Below are positions 7,713 through 15,629 of a stretch of DNA of 64,000 nucleotides, one piece after another. The position numbers and the translations under genes were made by a program. Every line of letters begins with the position of its first letter. Position 1 is the first letter of the stretch. The stretch covers positions 5,648,501-5,712,500 of the forward strand of contig NZ_CP114200.1 of assembly GCF_029392895.1 (NCBI RefSeq). The letters run 5' to 3'. The notes beneath the pieces are model-generated. The model was given only the letters and a program-made list of their open reading frames with translations, did not search any database and was not told where the DNA came from. The DNA is from Streptomyces sp. 71268. GTDB taxonomy: Bacteria; Actinomycetota; Actinomycetes; Streptomycetales; Streptomycetaceae.

Positions 7713-9857
7713 TCAGCCCTCCGCTCGGCCCTTGTCCGTGCCCTCCTCGCGGAGCAGGGCCGAGACCTGCTCGGGTGAGACCGGGCGGGAGAAGAACCAG
7801 CCCTGCCCGGTGTCGCAACCGATGCGGCCCAGTCGCTCGGCCTGCTCCGCGCTCTCCACGCACTCGGCGGTCACCGTGAGCCCGAGCCGGTGCGCGAGCT
7901 GCACCAGCGCCTCGACGATCGTCTCGTCGGCCGGGTTGGGGTGCTCCTCGGCGCGGAAGCCGCGCACGAACGAGCCGTCCAGCTTCAGCGAGGAGACCGG
8001 CAGCCGGCTCAGATAGGCCAGGTTGGAGTAGCCGGTGCCGAAGTCGTCGATGGCGATGGTCACGCCCATGTCGCTGAGCTGCTGCAACGCCTGCAACGGG
8101 CGGCCGGCCGAGCCCATCACGGCCGACTCGGTCAGCTCCAGTTGCAGCAGCTCGGCCGGCAGCCCGGTCTCCGCGAGGGTGGCCGCCACGTCCGCGACCA
8201 GGTCCGAGTCCCACACCTGCCGCACCGCCACGTTGACGCTCACCCGCACCGGCCGGGTGGGGTGGGCCAACTGCCAGTGCCTGGCCTGCCAGCACGCGGT
8301 GCGCAACACCCAGCGGCCCAGCGGCACGATGGCGCCGTTTTCCTCCGCCAATCCGATGAACCGATTCGGCGCCAGCAGCCCGAACTGCGGGTGCCGCCAC
8401 CGTACGAGCGCCTCCGCGCCGCGCACCAAGCCGTCCTCCAGACCGACGAGCGGCTGGTACTCCAGCATGAACTCGCCCCGCTCGACGGCCTGCCGCAGCG
8501 TGCTGGACAGCGCCTGACGGGTCATCCGGTGCGCGTTGCGCTCCGGGTCGAAGAGCGCCCACCGGGCCTTGCCGTCCGCCTTCGCCCAGTACAGCGTGGT
8601 GTCGGCGGCCTGCATCAGGGCGGTGGTGTGCGTCCCGGCGGCCAGCCGCTCCACGACCCCGATGCTCGCCGAGACCGTCAACCGGTGCCCGGCCACGTCG
8701 AACGGCCGCTGGAGGGCGACCAACAGCGCGTGGGCCAACTCGGTGAGCTGGTCGGTGCCGGTCGAGTCGGTCACCAGCAGGGCGAACTCGTCGCCGCCGA
8801 GCCGGGCCACCAGGTGTCCGTCGGGCGCGGCGCACTCGGCCAGCCGCTGCCCGACCGCGCCGAGCAGCTCGTCCCCGACCCGGTGCCCGAGCGTGTCGTT
8901 GATCGCCTTGAACCCGTCGAGGTCGAGGTAGCACAGCCCGACCCGGCCACTGCGCCGCCCACCCACCGCCGCCGCCCCGCCACCGCGCTGGGCGTCGCCA
9001 CCGCGCTGCGGGCCCGGTTCGCCACCGGTCCCGGCGGCGCCGCCGGGGCCGCCACCTGTCGCGGCCCCGGCTGCCGGGCGCGCCGCGTCGCCGTCGCCGT
9101 GCGGCGCGCTCTCCCCGCCCGACGGATGCGGCACCTGGGCCGCCCCGGGCGCCACCGTGGCCGACTCCAGCGCGCTGGCCAGCCGCTCGAAGAACAGGCT
9201 CCGGTTGGGCAGCCGAGTCACCGGGTCGTGCATCTGGAGGTGGCGCAGCCGGGCCTGGAGATCGTGCTGCTCGCTCACGTCCTCGATGGTCAGCAGCACC
9301 GCCCGCCGCTCGGCCGGCCCCTCCGGGTGCTGGTCGCACCGGTCGGCCCGGGCGGCGGCCCGCCGGTCGGCGCGCCGCCGGCGGCGCCGGTCCGCGGGCA
9401 GCGCGGCCGTCAGGTCGGCGGCCAGGTCGGTGTCCGCGGCCAGCGGGACCACGGTGACCTCCACCCAGCGGGCGCGCCCGTCGTGCTCCCGCAGCCGTCG
9501 CGTACAGCGCAGCCGATCGTGCCGTCCGCGCAGCACCTCGCCGTAGGCGGACCACAGCCGAGGGTCCTCGCGCAGATCGGCGAGGTCGGCGGCGCTGGCG
9601 CCGCGCAACCGCTCGGGGTCGGCGCCGAGCAGCGCTCCGAGAGCCGCGTTCGCGGCGTGCACCACCCCCTCGTGGTCGACGACAGCCATCGCCACATGCG
9701 CGGCATGAAAGGCGGCGCGGTACTCACTCAGTGGTGCGTTACGTTCCGTCATCGTCGGCAGGGTCGCGCTAGGCGCGCCGCTGTGGCCGTCGAGAGATCC
9801 GCTCACCGCTCGCTCCCGCAAAGCGCTCGTCTCGTACAGGGTGTGGGTCAGTCGCAT
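7713..9857 (-). CDS. cdgA: Cyclic-di-GMP turnover protein, PAS-GGDEF-EAL (CdgA-like)
   Basis: A 714-residue protein with a PAS domain (about 40-150), a diguanylate cyclase domain (about 205-440) with an intact GGDEF at 354-358, and a phosphodiesterase domain (about 450-705) with EAL at 482-484 and DDFGTG from 604. Both catalytic centres look complete, so it may make and degrade c-di-GMP. There is no RxxD inhibitory site just before GGDEF. The GGDEF domain is split by a 70-residue Gly/Ala-rich insert (233-303). No membrane segment is seen. The architecture matches CdgA, a BldD-controlled protein of S. coelicolor, and a BldD-like box lies upstream at 10050. Codons from 9857 are GC3-rich, but an ATG at 9752 (MTERN) just before the PAS domain is an alternative start. 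Confidence 0.88.
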   Translation of the reverse strand: MRLTHTLYETSALRERAVSGSLDGHSGAPSATLPTMTERNAPLSEYRAAFHAAHVAMAVVDHEGVVHAANAALGALLGADPERLRGASAADLADLREDPRLWSAYGEVLRGRHDRLRCTRRLREHDGRARWVEVTVVPLAADTDLAADLTAALPADRRRRRRADRRAAARADRCDQHPEGPAERRAVLLTIEDVSEQHDLQARLRHLQMHDPVTRLPNRSLFFERLASALESATVAPGAAQVPHPSGGESAPHGDGDAARPAAGAATGGGPGGAAGTGGEPGPQRGGDAQRGGGAAAVGGRRSGRVGLCYLDLDGFKAINDTLGHRVGDELLGAVGQRLAECAAPDGHLVARLGGDEFALLVTDSTGTDQLTELAHALLVALQRPFDVAGHRLTVSASIGVVERLAAGTHTTALMQAADTTLYWAKADGKARWALFDPERNAHRMTRQALSSTLRQAVERGEFMLEYQPLVGLEDGLVRGAEALVRWRHPQFGLLAPNRFIGLAEENGAIVPLGRWVLRTACWQARHWQLAHPTRPVRVSVNVAVRQVWDSDLVADVAATLAETGLPAELLQLELTESAVMGSAGRPLQALQQLSDMGVTIAIDDFGTGYSNLAYLSRLPVSSLKLDGSFVRGFRAEEHPNPADETIVEALVQLAHRLGLTVTAECVESAEQAERLGRIGCDTGQGWFFSRPVSPEQVSALLREEGTDKGRAEG

Positions 9858-10173
9858 ACCGGGCGGCGGGCAGCCGGGGCAGGCGGCCCGGGGAGGGAAT
9901 TCGCGCTGGAAATGTGGCGATCATAGAGGTTTGCTCTTCGGCCGTTCCAGCGACGCCGCCGCGATCATCGGCGTCACCTTGGGGCCCGGGTAAGAGAATG
10001 ATTGCTTTTGGCGGACCGTGCACGATCCCAGCTTTCAATTGACCGGCTGTGACTTTCTGTTACATACCCGCCAGGTCGGCTTGTCACTCGACTGGTTGAG
10101 TGGAACAGGGCGTACCCCGACAAACCCGCACAAGGTGGATGAGGTGTCCCCTCGTCCACCCGGGGAGGTCGTT
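9858..10173. other. Divergent intergenic region between cdgA and the metalloprotease gene
   Basis: This 316-bp region is visibly AT-richer than its surroundings and must hold the promoters of both genes. It contains the BldD-like box at 10050-10062. I see no gene in it. The Shine-Dalgarno sequence of the metalloprotease (GGGGAGG) is at 10162-10168. Confidence 0.6.
10050..10062. promoter_or_regulatory. Candidate BldD-binding box
   Basis: TGAC-TTTCT-GTTA fits the BldD half-site pattern TNAC-N5-GTNA with correct spacing; the central five bases do not match the preferred NCWGN. It lies about 190 bp upstream of the cdgA start and 112 bp upstream of the metalloprotease start. BldD bound to c-di-GMP is known to repress cdgA in S. 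coelicolor, which makes the site plausible. Confidence 0.5.
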
Positions 10174-11454
10174 GTGGCGCGTTCGCGTGCACCCGCCAGG
10201 GCCGGGCCCCTGCGCCGCGCGGCGGCGGTGCTGACCTCGTTGAGCGCGGTCATCGCCACCACCGTGGTCGCCGGCCCCGCGGAAGCGGTCGGCCCCGGCG
10301 GGCCGTGCGCGCTGGAACGCACCGGCGCGCACCACTCCGAGGGCCTGGACACCTGGAACCCGGAGTATCCCCGCCCGATCGGCACCCTCGACGCCGCGAT
10401 GATCTTCCTGTCCTTCCCCGACGCACGCCCCACCCTCACTCCAACCGCGCTGGCCGCCGACCACTTCCCGGGCACCGCGCGGTTCTTCGAGCGCGCCTCG
10501 TACGGGAAGTTCGACCTGCGGGTGCACCCCATGCGGCGCTGGCTGGCCATGCCGGCCCCCTCCACCACGTACGCCATCCAGCGCGACTGGGAGAGCGACC
10601 GGCGCGCCGCCTACCTGCGCGACGCGCTCGCCACCGCCGACCCCGCCGTCGACTTCAGCCGGTACGACCTGGTCTACCTGGTCGCCGACCCGGGCGCGCC
10701 GGGCGTGGACGCGGACGCCACCAAGGTCGTCAACCTCGACCGGCCGCTGACCGTGGACGGCGCCAAGCTGCGCCGCCTGGTCACCGTCTTCGAGCAGCAC
10801 CCGCCCGACCACAACGTCCTGGCCCACGAGACCGGCCACGTCTTCGATCTGCCCGACCTCTACCACCGCCCCAGCGACGGCAAGGGCGACTGGGACACCC
10901 ACGTCGGCGACTGGGACCTGATGGGCAGCCAGTTCGGCATGGCGCCCGAACCGTTCGGCTGGCACAAGTGGAAGCTGGGCTGGCTCGGCGGGCGCGAGGT
11001 CGTGTGCGTCCACCGCCCCGGCACCACCCTGCACACCCTCGACCCGCTCGGTGCCCCGCGCGCCCCCGGCGCGCCGGGCCACCCGCGCGTGGTCGTGGTG
11101 CGCACCGGCCCGGAGAGCGCGCTGGTCATCGAGGCGCGCGGGGCGTACGGCAACGACGCGGGCACCTGCTCCGAGGGCGTGTTGATCTACCGGGTGCGCA
11201 GCGGTACCGCCTCCGCCGAGGGCCCGGTCAAGGTCGTCGACGGGCACCCGGACGCCGGCGCCTGCGAGAGCGCCTCGGTCTACCCGGACCTCGCGGACGC
11301 GCCGCTCGACGTCGGCGAGAGCTACGCCGCACCCGAGGACGGCGTCCGGGTCAGCGTCGAGGACGCCACCGTCGCCGACGCGTACTCCGAGGGCGGCCCC
11401 GAAGGGCGGGGCGCCACCTGGACCGTGAAGGTCACCCACGACCCCGTGGGCTGA
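10174..11454 (+). CDS. Secreted M6-type (immune inhibitor A-like) metalloprotease
   Basis: A 426-residue secreted protein. GTG 10174 is preceded by GGGGAGG (10162-10168) and gives a classical signal peptide: basic start, hydrophobic AAAVLTSLSAVIATTVVAG and a cleavage site near AEA-VG around residue 40. The zinc-binding HExxH motif is H218-E-T-G-H222 in LAHETGHVFDLPDLYH, followed by the DLMGSQFG Met-turn-like block, both typical of M6 peptidases. Cysteines at the mature N-terminus and near the C-terminus could form disulfides. It is divergent from cdgA and may share the BldD-type control region. It probably degrades extracellular protein; the target is unknown. Confidence 0.85.
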   Translation: MARSRAPARAGPLRRAAAVLTSLSAVIATTVVAGPAEAVGPGGPCALERTGAHHSEGLDTWNPEYPRPIGTLDAAMIFLSFPDARPTLTPTALAADHFPGTARFFERASYGKFDLRVHPMRRWLAMPAPSTTYAIQRDWESDRRAAYLRDALATADPAVDFSRYDLVYLVADPGAPGVDADATKVVNLDRPLTVDGAKLRRLVTVFEQHPPDHNVLAHETGHVFDLPDLYHRPSDGKGDWDTHVGDWDLMGSQFGMAPEPFGWHKWKLGWLGGREVVCVHRPGTTLHTLDPLGAPRAPGAPGHPRVVVVRTGPESALVIEARGAYGNDAGTCSEGVLIYRVRSGTASAEGPVKVVDGHPDAGACESASVYPDLADAPLDVGESYAAPEDGVRVSVEDATVADAYSEGGPEGRGATWTVKVTHDPVG

Positions 11455-11535
11455 CCCGGGCCGGCGCCGCGCGGCGAACCGCGCCCGGCAGGCGTGGGGA
11501 GAACGGCAGGCACGGCGGCGAACGGCAGGCATGGC

Positions 11536-11568
11536 GAAGGGCCCCGTACCAAAGCACGAGGGCCCTTC
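11536..11568 (-). terminator. Terminator hairpin of tRNA-Lys
   Basis: Perfect 9-bp arms (GAAGGGCCC / GGGCCCTTC) surround a 15-nt loop. It begins seven bases beyond the 3' end of tRNA-Lys on the minus strand. There is no clear U-tract beyond the stem. It could also end the metalloprotease transcript coming from the other side. Confidence 0.7.
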
Positions 11569-11574
11569 TTCAGG

Positions 11575-11648
11575 TGCGCCGCCAGGGACTCGAACCCCGG
11601 ACCCGCTGATTAAGAGTCAGCTGCTCTAACCAACTGAGCTAGCGGCGC
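11575..11648 (-). tRNA. tRNA-Lys (CUU anticodon)
   Basis: Read on the minus strand, the sequence folds as a cloverleaf: acceptor GCGCCGC pairs with GCGGCGC, the D-arm has AGCTCAGTTGGTTAGAGC, the anticodon loop is CTCTTAA with anticodon CTT, and the T-arm has GGGTTCGAGTCCC-type sequence. The discriminator base is A and the 3' CCA is not fully encoded. It is flanked downstream by a strong hairpin. Confidence 0.95.
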
Positions 11649-11713
11649 TCGCTGACGTGGAAAACCTTAACACCAGGGTCCGGCGGAATGAAAATCGGTT
11701 ACGCCCACCGTGA

Positions 11714-13345
11714 TCAGCCGCGTCGGGACGGGCTCGCCCTGGTCACGGGCGTGTCGGCGCTCGCGCCGCGCGCCTGCCCACGGGCCGCGCGCACACACGC
11801 CCACAGCAGCACGTCCGGCCCCGGCAGCCAGGGGTGGCGCACGTCGGGCGCCACCAGCCAGCGCGACCCGGCGCCCGCGCCGGCGGCCCGCCGCCCGGCG
11901 TCCGCCCCGCCCGCCGCCGCCGACGCCACGGAGGCCAGGGCGCCCGCGACCGGATCGGCCGCCCCGGCGGACGAGCCCACCCCCCGCGCCCCGTACGCGC
12001 CGGCCGCGTACGCCGACTCCTCGTACGCCCCCTCCCGGTACGGCCCGGCCTCGGCCCCCGGGTGCGGCGGGGCCGCGTGCGCGGGGTGGGGCAGCGGCGC
12101 GTCCGGGTGCGAGGCACCGGCCGGCACGTCCAGCGGGCCGGGCCCCGGCACGCGCGGCTCGCCGGCCTCCGGGCGACGGGCGAGGAACGGGCCCGCGAAC
12201 GGGTCGGTCGCCCCCGCCGCGCCCTCGAACCCGGCCGGCTCGGGCGCGCGCAGCGGCGGGATGGTCACCGCGTCCCCGGCGCCGTGACACAACAGCGGCG
12301 GCACCACCCCCGCGCCCCACTCCTCCCAGCTCAGCAGGGACGGCAGCCGCTGGGCCACGCCGGGCCTGGTGAACAGCAGCACCCGCCCGCGCTGCACCGC
12401 CACCGGCCCCGACCCCGGCCCCTCGCCCCAGAGCCGGTCGACCATCCGCCGTCCGAACAGGGCGGGCGCGCTGACCACGTCGAACGCGGTGCCGCACGGC
12501 AGCACGCTGGGCGCCGTCGGCCGGGCCGCCCACAGCGCGCGCACGCTGCGCGGGAACGGGCTCGCCGACGCGAGCCAGTCCGCCCCGGCGGGCGTCACCG
12601 AGGCCGCCCCGTACCGCGTGCCGCCCACCGACCCGCGCCGCTCCCGGGGCGCGGGCCGCTGCGCGTCGGGCCGGACGGGGGCGTCCGGCCGGCCGGCGCG
12701 CGCGGCCTCTGCCGGCGCCACGCGCCGTGGGCCGCCGGCGGCGGCCACGCGGGACCGCACGGGGAGGCGGGCGCCGGGCTGCTCTGCCGGGTACTGCCGC
12801 GCGTCGGGTTGTCGCGCCTCGGGTTGCCATGCGTCAGACGGCCGTGCCTCGGGCGGCTGTGCGCCGGACCGTGCCGCCGCGGGGCGCGGCGCCGGTTGGG
12901 GCTTCGGGGCGGGGCGTGCGGCGGGCTGCGCGGGGGGCCTCGGGGCGATCTTCGGGGTGGGTCTCGGAGTGGGTTTCGGGGTGGTTCGGGTGGCGGCCCG
13001 CGCGGTGGGCTGGGTGGCGGTGGTGGTGGCCGCGTCGGTGGGGTGCGGCGCGCTGTCGCCGGTGGCGGTGGCGGTGGGTGGTGCGGGGGTCGGGGCGGTG
13101 GGGTGGGGCTGACCAGTGTGCGGGTCGGTGTCGGGCCGGTCCGGGTGGCCGGTGCGGTCCGCTCGGGGCGCGTCACCGGGCGGTACGTCCTCGCCGCCGG
13201 CGCCGCTCCCGGCGCCGTTCCAGGGCCCGTTCCCCGCCCCGCCGCGCGCCGCCCGGCCGGCCTCGCACCTCCGGGCCCGTCGCGTCTCGCTGCCGTGCCT
13301 GCCGCCGCCATGCGCGCTGTCGCTGGTACTGGTCATGGCGGACAT
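11714..13345 (-). CDS. Primase/polymerase-like (bifunctional DNA primase-polymerase N-domain type) protein
   Basis: A 543-residue protein. Residues 1-230 are low-complexity and rich in Pro, Ala, Thr and Arg, with runs such as TPKPTPRPTPKIAPRPP. The folded part begins near 245 with GADWLASASPFPRSVRALWA, followed by LPCGTAFDVVSAPALFGRRM, a segment ending LLSWEEWG, and LLCHGAGDAVTIPPL; after a second low-complexity region it ends with SRWLVAPDVRHPWLPGPDVLLWACVRA. This resembles streptomycete proteins annotated as bifunctional DNA primase/polymerase, but I cannot see a clear DxD-type catalytic pair, so enzymatic activity is doubtful. It starts at ATG 13345 (or the ATG three codons later). The function is unknown. 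Confidence 0.6.
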   Translation of the reverse strand: MSAMTSTSDSAHGGGRHGSETRRARRCEAGRAARGGAGNGPWNGAGSGAGGEDVPPGDAPRADRTGHPDRPDTDPHTGQPHPTAPTPAPPTATATGDSAPHPTDAATTTATQPTARAATRTTPKPTPRPTPKIAPRPPAQPAARPAPKPQPAPRPAAARSGAQPPEARPSDAWQPEARQPDARQYPAEQPGARLPVRSRVAAAGGPRRVAPAEAARAGRPDAPVRPDAQRPAPRERRGSVGGTRYGAASVTPAGADWLASASPFPRSVRALWAARPTAPSVLPCGTAFDVVSAPALFGRRMVDRLWGEGPGSGPVAVQRGRVLLFTRPGVAQRLPSLLSWEEWGAGVVPPLLCHGAGDAVTIPPLRAPEPAGFEGAAGATDPFAGPFLARRPEAGEPRVPGPGPLDVPAGASHPDAPLPHPAHAAPPHPGAEAGPYREGAYEESAYAAGAYGARGVGSSAGAADPVAGALASVASAAAGGADAGRRAAGAGAGSRWLVAPDVRHPWLPGPDVLLWACVRAARGQARGASADTPVTRASPSRRG

Positions 13346-13546
13346 ACTTACCGGGCGTTCAGTTTCCGTTTTGGGTGAATTCCGGAAACCAGGACAGGGC
13401 GGGGCAGCACGGAGTATCTTGCGCCCCCGACTACCTGGCGGGCATGTGCCACTGGAGCATTCGAAACGGTGTCCGACCCGGCGGGGCCTGGGTCGGACCG
13501 CGCCGGACCCGGGCCGCCGCGGCGAGGCGCGGTCCGCCGGAACCGG

Positions 13547-13912
13547 TCACGCCTCCGTGATGGTGCCGGCGCGCATCAGCTCGCGGCCGTACTCGACCAT
13601 CTTCCGCGCGTAGTCCTCGGTCCAGTCCGCGCGCTCGGCGATCGCGGCCAGGGAGAGCCGGTCGAACCGCTGGGGGTCGGCCAGTTGAGCCGCCGCCACC
13701 GCCTGGAACTCGGTGGCCCGGTCCGCCGCGGCCCGGAACGCGAGGGTCAGCTCGGTCGAGCGGGCCAGCAGCTCGCGCGGGTCCTCTATCGACTCCAGGT
13801 CGAAGAAGTGCTCCGGGTCCGCGGTGGCCTCGGACGGCTCGAAGAGCAGCGGTGCCGGTTTGAGGCGCCGCCCCGGGCTGGTGCGGGGGTTGGCCGAATG
13901 CGGCTCGGACAT
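13547..13912 (-). CDS. Conserved hypothetical protein
   Basis: A 121-residue soluble protein. The ATG at 13912 is chosen because GGAGG lies eight bases upstream; the frame is open to 13990 without a better site. The N-terminus is basic and proline-containing, the remainder predicted helical and acidic (PEHFFDLESIEDPRELLARSTELTLAFRAAADRATEF), ending with a helix-turn-helix-like block LSLAAIAERADWTEDYARKMVEYGRELM. The last block hints at DNA binding or protein contact but is too short for a firm call. It stands alone between the primase-like gene and a TetR gene. Confidence 0.65.
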   Translation of the reverse strand: MSEPHSANPRTSPGRRLKPAPLLFEPSEATADPEHFFDLESIEDPRELLARSTELTLAFRAAADRATEFQAVAAAQLADPQRFDRLSLAAIAERADWTEDYARKMVEYGRELMRAGTITEA

Positions 13913-14020
13913 GTGTCTACCTCCAGCGTTGAGTGCCGCGTCCCATTGTCCTGCCCCGCGCAAGAGCGCTCCGGCCCGGCGTGCGGGCACGGCGTAAGCC
14001 GGGCCGGGGGAGCGGGGTGC

Positions 14021-14629
14021 TCAGTCGGTGGCGGGGCGGGCCGGGCCGCCGCCGCGCAGGTGGGAGATGAGCGCGTCGAGGACCGCCTCCAGGTGGAAGG
14101 TGTCCCCGGTTGAGCGGAGCACGATCACCCCGCCCTGGGTGCCGGCCACGAAGGCCGCGGCCGTACGGTCCGCGTCCACGTGCGGGCCCACCTCGCCGCT
14201 CTCCTGCATGGCGAGGATGCCCCGCCGCAGGTGTTCCTGCCACCGCCGCAGCAGCGACGCGGTCACCTCGGCGGCCCCCGGCACGGTGCTGACCTGGCCG
14301 ATCAGCGCGGCGAGCGGACAGCGCGGGCCCTGGGCGCGGTACCGCCCGATGACCACCCGCCGCCACTGCTCCCACGCGTCCCACGAGTCGAGCGAGCCCA
14401 GGAAGGGCTGCTGGTCGGCCAGTACCCGGTCGGACTCGTACCGGGCCACCGCGAGCAGCAACTCTTCCTTCCCGTTCGGGAAGTAGTGGAAGAGCTGGCT
14501 CTTGCTGGTGCTGGTGGCCGCGCGGATGTCGTCGAGCGTGACGTTGCCCGGATCGTCGCCGCGCAGGTAGCCGGCGGCGCCCTCGATGATGCGCTGCCGG
14601 GTCGCCCGCCCCTTGGCCGTGAACGCCAT
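14021..14629 (-). CDS. TetR/AcrR family regulator of the adjacent SDR gene
   Basis: A 202-residue TetR-type repressor. The N-terminal HTH spans about residues 8-55, with the recognition region AATSTSKSQLFHYFPNGKEELL typical of the family. The remainder is the ligand-binding helical domain, containing CPLAALIGQV and QGGVIVLRSTGD, which place it in the YcdC/AcrR-like group with a C-terminal TetR_C domain. The ATG at 14629 gives the normal family N-terminus; the frame is open far upstream but overlaps the SDR gene. It is divergent from the SDR gene at 14778, with a perfect 8-bp-arm palindrome between them, so it very likely represses that gene and perhaps itself in response to an unknown ligand. 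Confidence 0.88.
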   Translation of the reverse strand: MAFTAKGRATRQRIIEGAAGYLRGDDPGNVTLDDIRAATSTSKSQLFHYFPNGKEELLLAVARYESDRVLADQQPFLGSLDSWDAWEQWRRVVIGRYRAQGPRCPLAALIGQVSTVPGAAEVTASLLRRWQEHLRRGILAMQESGEVGPHVDADRTAAAFVAGTQGGVIVLRSTGDTFHLEAVLDALISHLRGGGPARPATD

Positions 14630-14734
14630 GCCGCGCAGCCTACGACGCGGTGGATCAAGCGGTCCATGACGGGACGGCTCGCGACCGGATGCCGAGACGG
14701 CGCCGGGTCGCGACCCGCCCCGGGAGGGGGCGAG

Positions 14735-14754
14735 TTTGGACTTGAGAGTCCAAA
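14735..14754. promoter_or_regulatory. TetR-type operator palindrome
   Basis: Perfect inverted repeat TTTGGACT / AGTCCAAA with a 4-bp spacer TGAG, sited in the gap between the divergent TetR and SDR genes, 24 bp before the SDR start codon. Size and location are typical of a TetR dimer site. The downstream position suggests it overlaps the SDR promoter or 5' untranslated region. Confidence 0.75.
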
Positions 14755-14777
14755 AACGGCTCCGTACGTTCGCCGCC

Positions 14778-15575
14778 ATGACACAGCGACTGGCCGGCAA
14801 GACGGCCCTCATCACCGGTTCGACCAGCAACATCGGCCGCTCAGTGGCCCGCCTCTTCGCGTCCGAGGGCGCGCACGTGATCGTCTCCGGGCGCGACGCC
14901 GCGCGGGGGGACGCGGTCGTGGCCGCGATCCGCGCCGACGGCGGGCGCGCCGACTTCGTACCGGCCGACCTCGACGGCGGCCCCGGGGCGAGCCGGGCGC
15001 TCGCCGCCGCCACCCGCGCCGCGCTCGGCCGCCCGCTCGACATCCTGGTCAACAACGCCGGCGTCTTCCCGCCCGCCACGACCCTGGAGACGGACGAGGC
15101 GACCTTCGACCAGGTGTACGGGGTCAACGTCAAGGCGCCCTTCTTCCTCACCCAGGCCGTGCTGCCGGAGATGATCGACAACGGCGGCGGGGTGATCGTC
15201 AACCTCGGGAGCTGGGTGGCCCGCCTCGGGCTGCCGATGGGCGGCCTGTACAGCTCGACCAAGGGCGCCGTGGAGACGCTGACGCGGGCCTGGGCCGCCG
15301 AGTTCGGCCCGCTCGGCATCCGGGTCAACGCGGTGTCGCCGGGCGTGATCCGTCCCCCGGACCTCGCGCCGGACGCGGCGCACCCCGGCGAGGACCTGAT
15401 GATCGGCACCCCGGCCGGCCGGACCGGCCACCCCGACGCCGTCGCCGCCGCCGCGCTCTACCTGGCCGGCGACGAGGCCGGGTTCGTGCACGGAACCGTC
15501 CTCGACGTCGACGGCGGCCGGACGGGGGTCGCCGTGATGGCCACCCCGCCGGGCGCCCACCACCACACGGGGTGA
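14778..15575 (+). CDS. Short-chain dehydrogenase/reductase (SDR)
   Basis: A 265-residue classical SDR oxidoreductase. The cofactor motif is TGSTSNIG at 13-20, the NNAG motif is at 92-95, and the catalytic residues are Ser145 (LGSW), Tyr158 and Lys162 (YSSTK). No acidic residue after beta-2 is obvious (SGRD at 37-40), so NADP(H) preference is plausible. The start is ATG 14778. The last 12 residues (TPPGAHHHTG) are unusual, His-rich and probably non-conserved. It is divergently paired with a TetR repressor, an arrangement common for detoxifying or catabolic reductases. The substrate is unknown. Confidence 0.88.
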   Translation: MTQRLAGKTALITGSTSNIGRSVARLFASEGAHVIVSGRDAARGDAVVAAIRADGGRADFVPADLDGGPGASRALAAATRAALGRPLDILVNNAGVFPPATTLETDEATFDQVYGVNVKAPFFLTQAVLPEMIDNGGGVIVNLGSWVARLGLPMGGLYSSTKGAVETLTRAWAAEFGPLGIRVNAVSPGVIRPPDLAPDAAHPGEDLMIGTPAGRTGHPDAVAAAALYLAGDEAGFVHGTVLDVDGGRTGVAVMATPPGAHHHTG

Positions 15576-15629
15576 GCGACCCCGGCGACCTCCGGCGGGC
15601 GCCTGGGCCCGGGGCGCGACGACCCGGGC

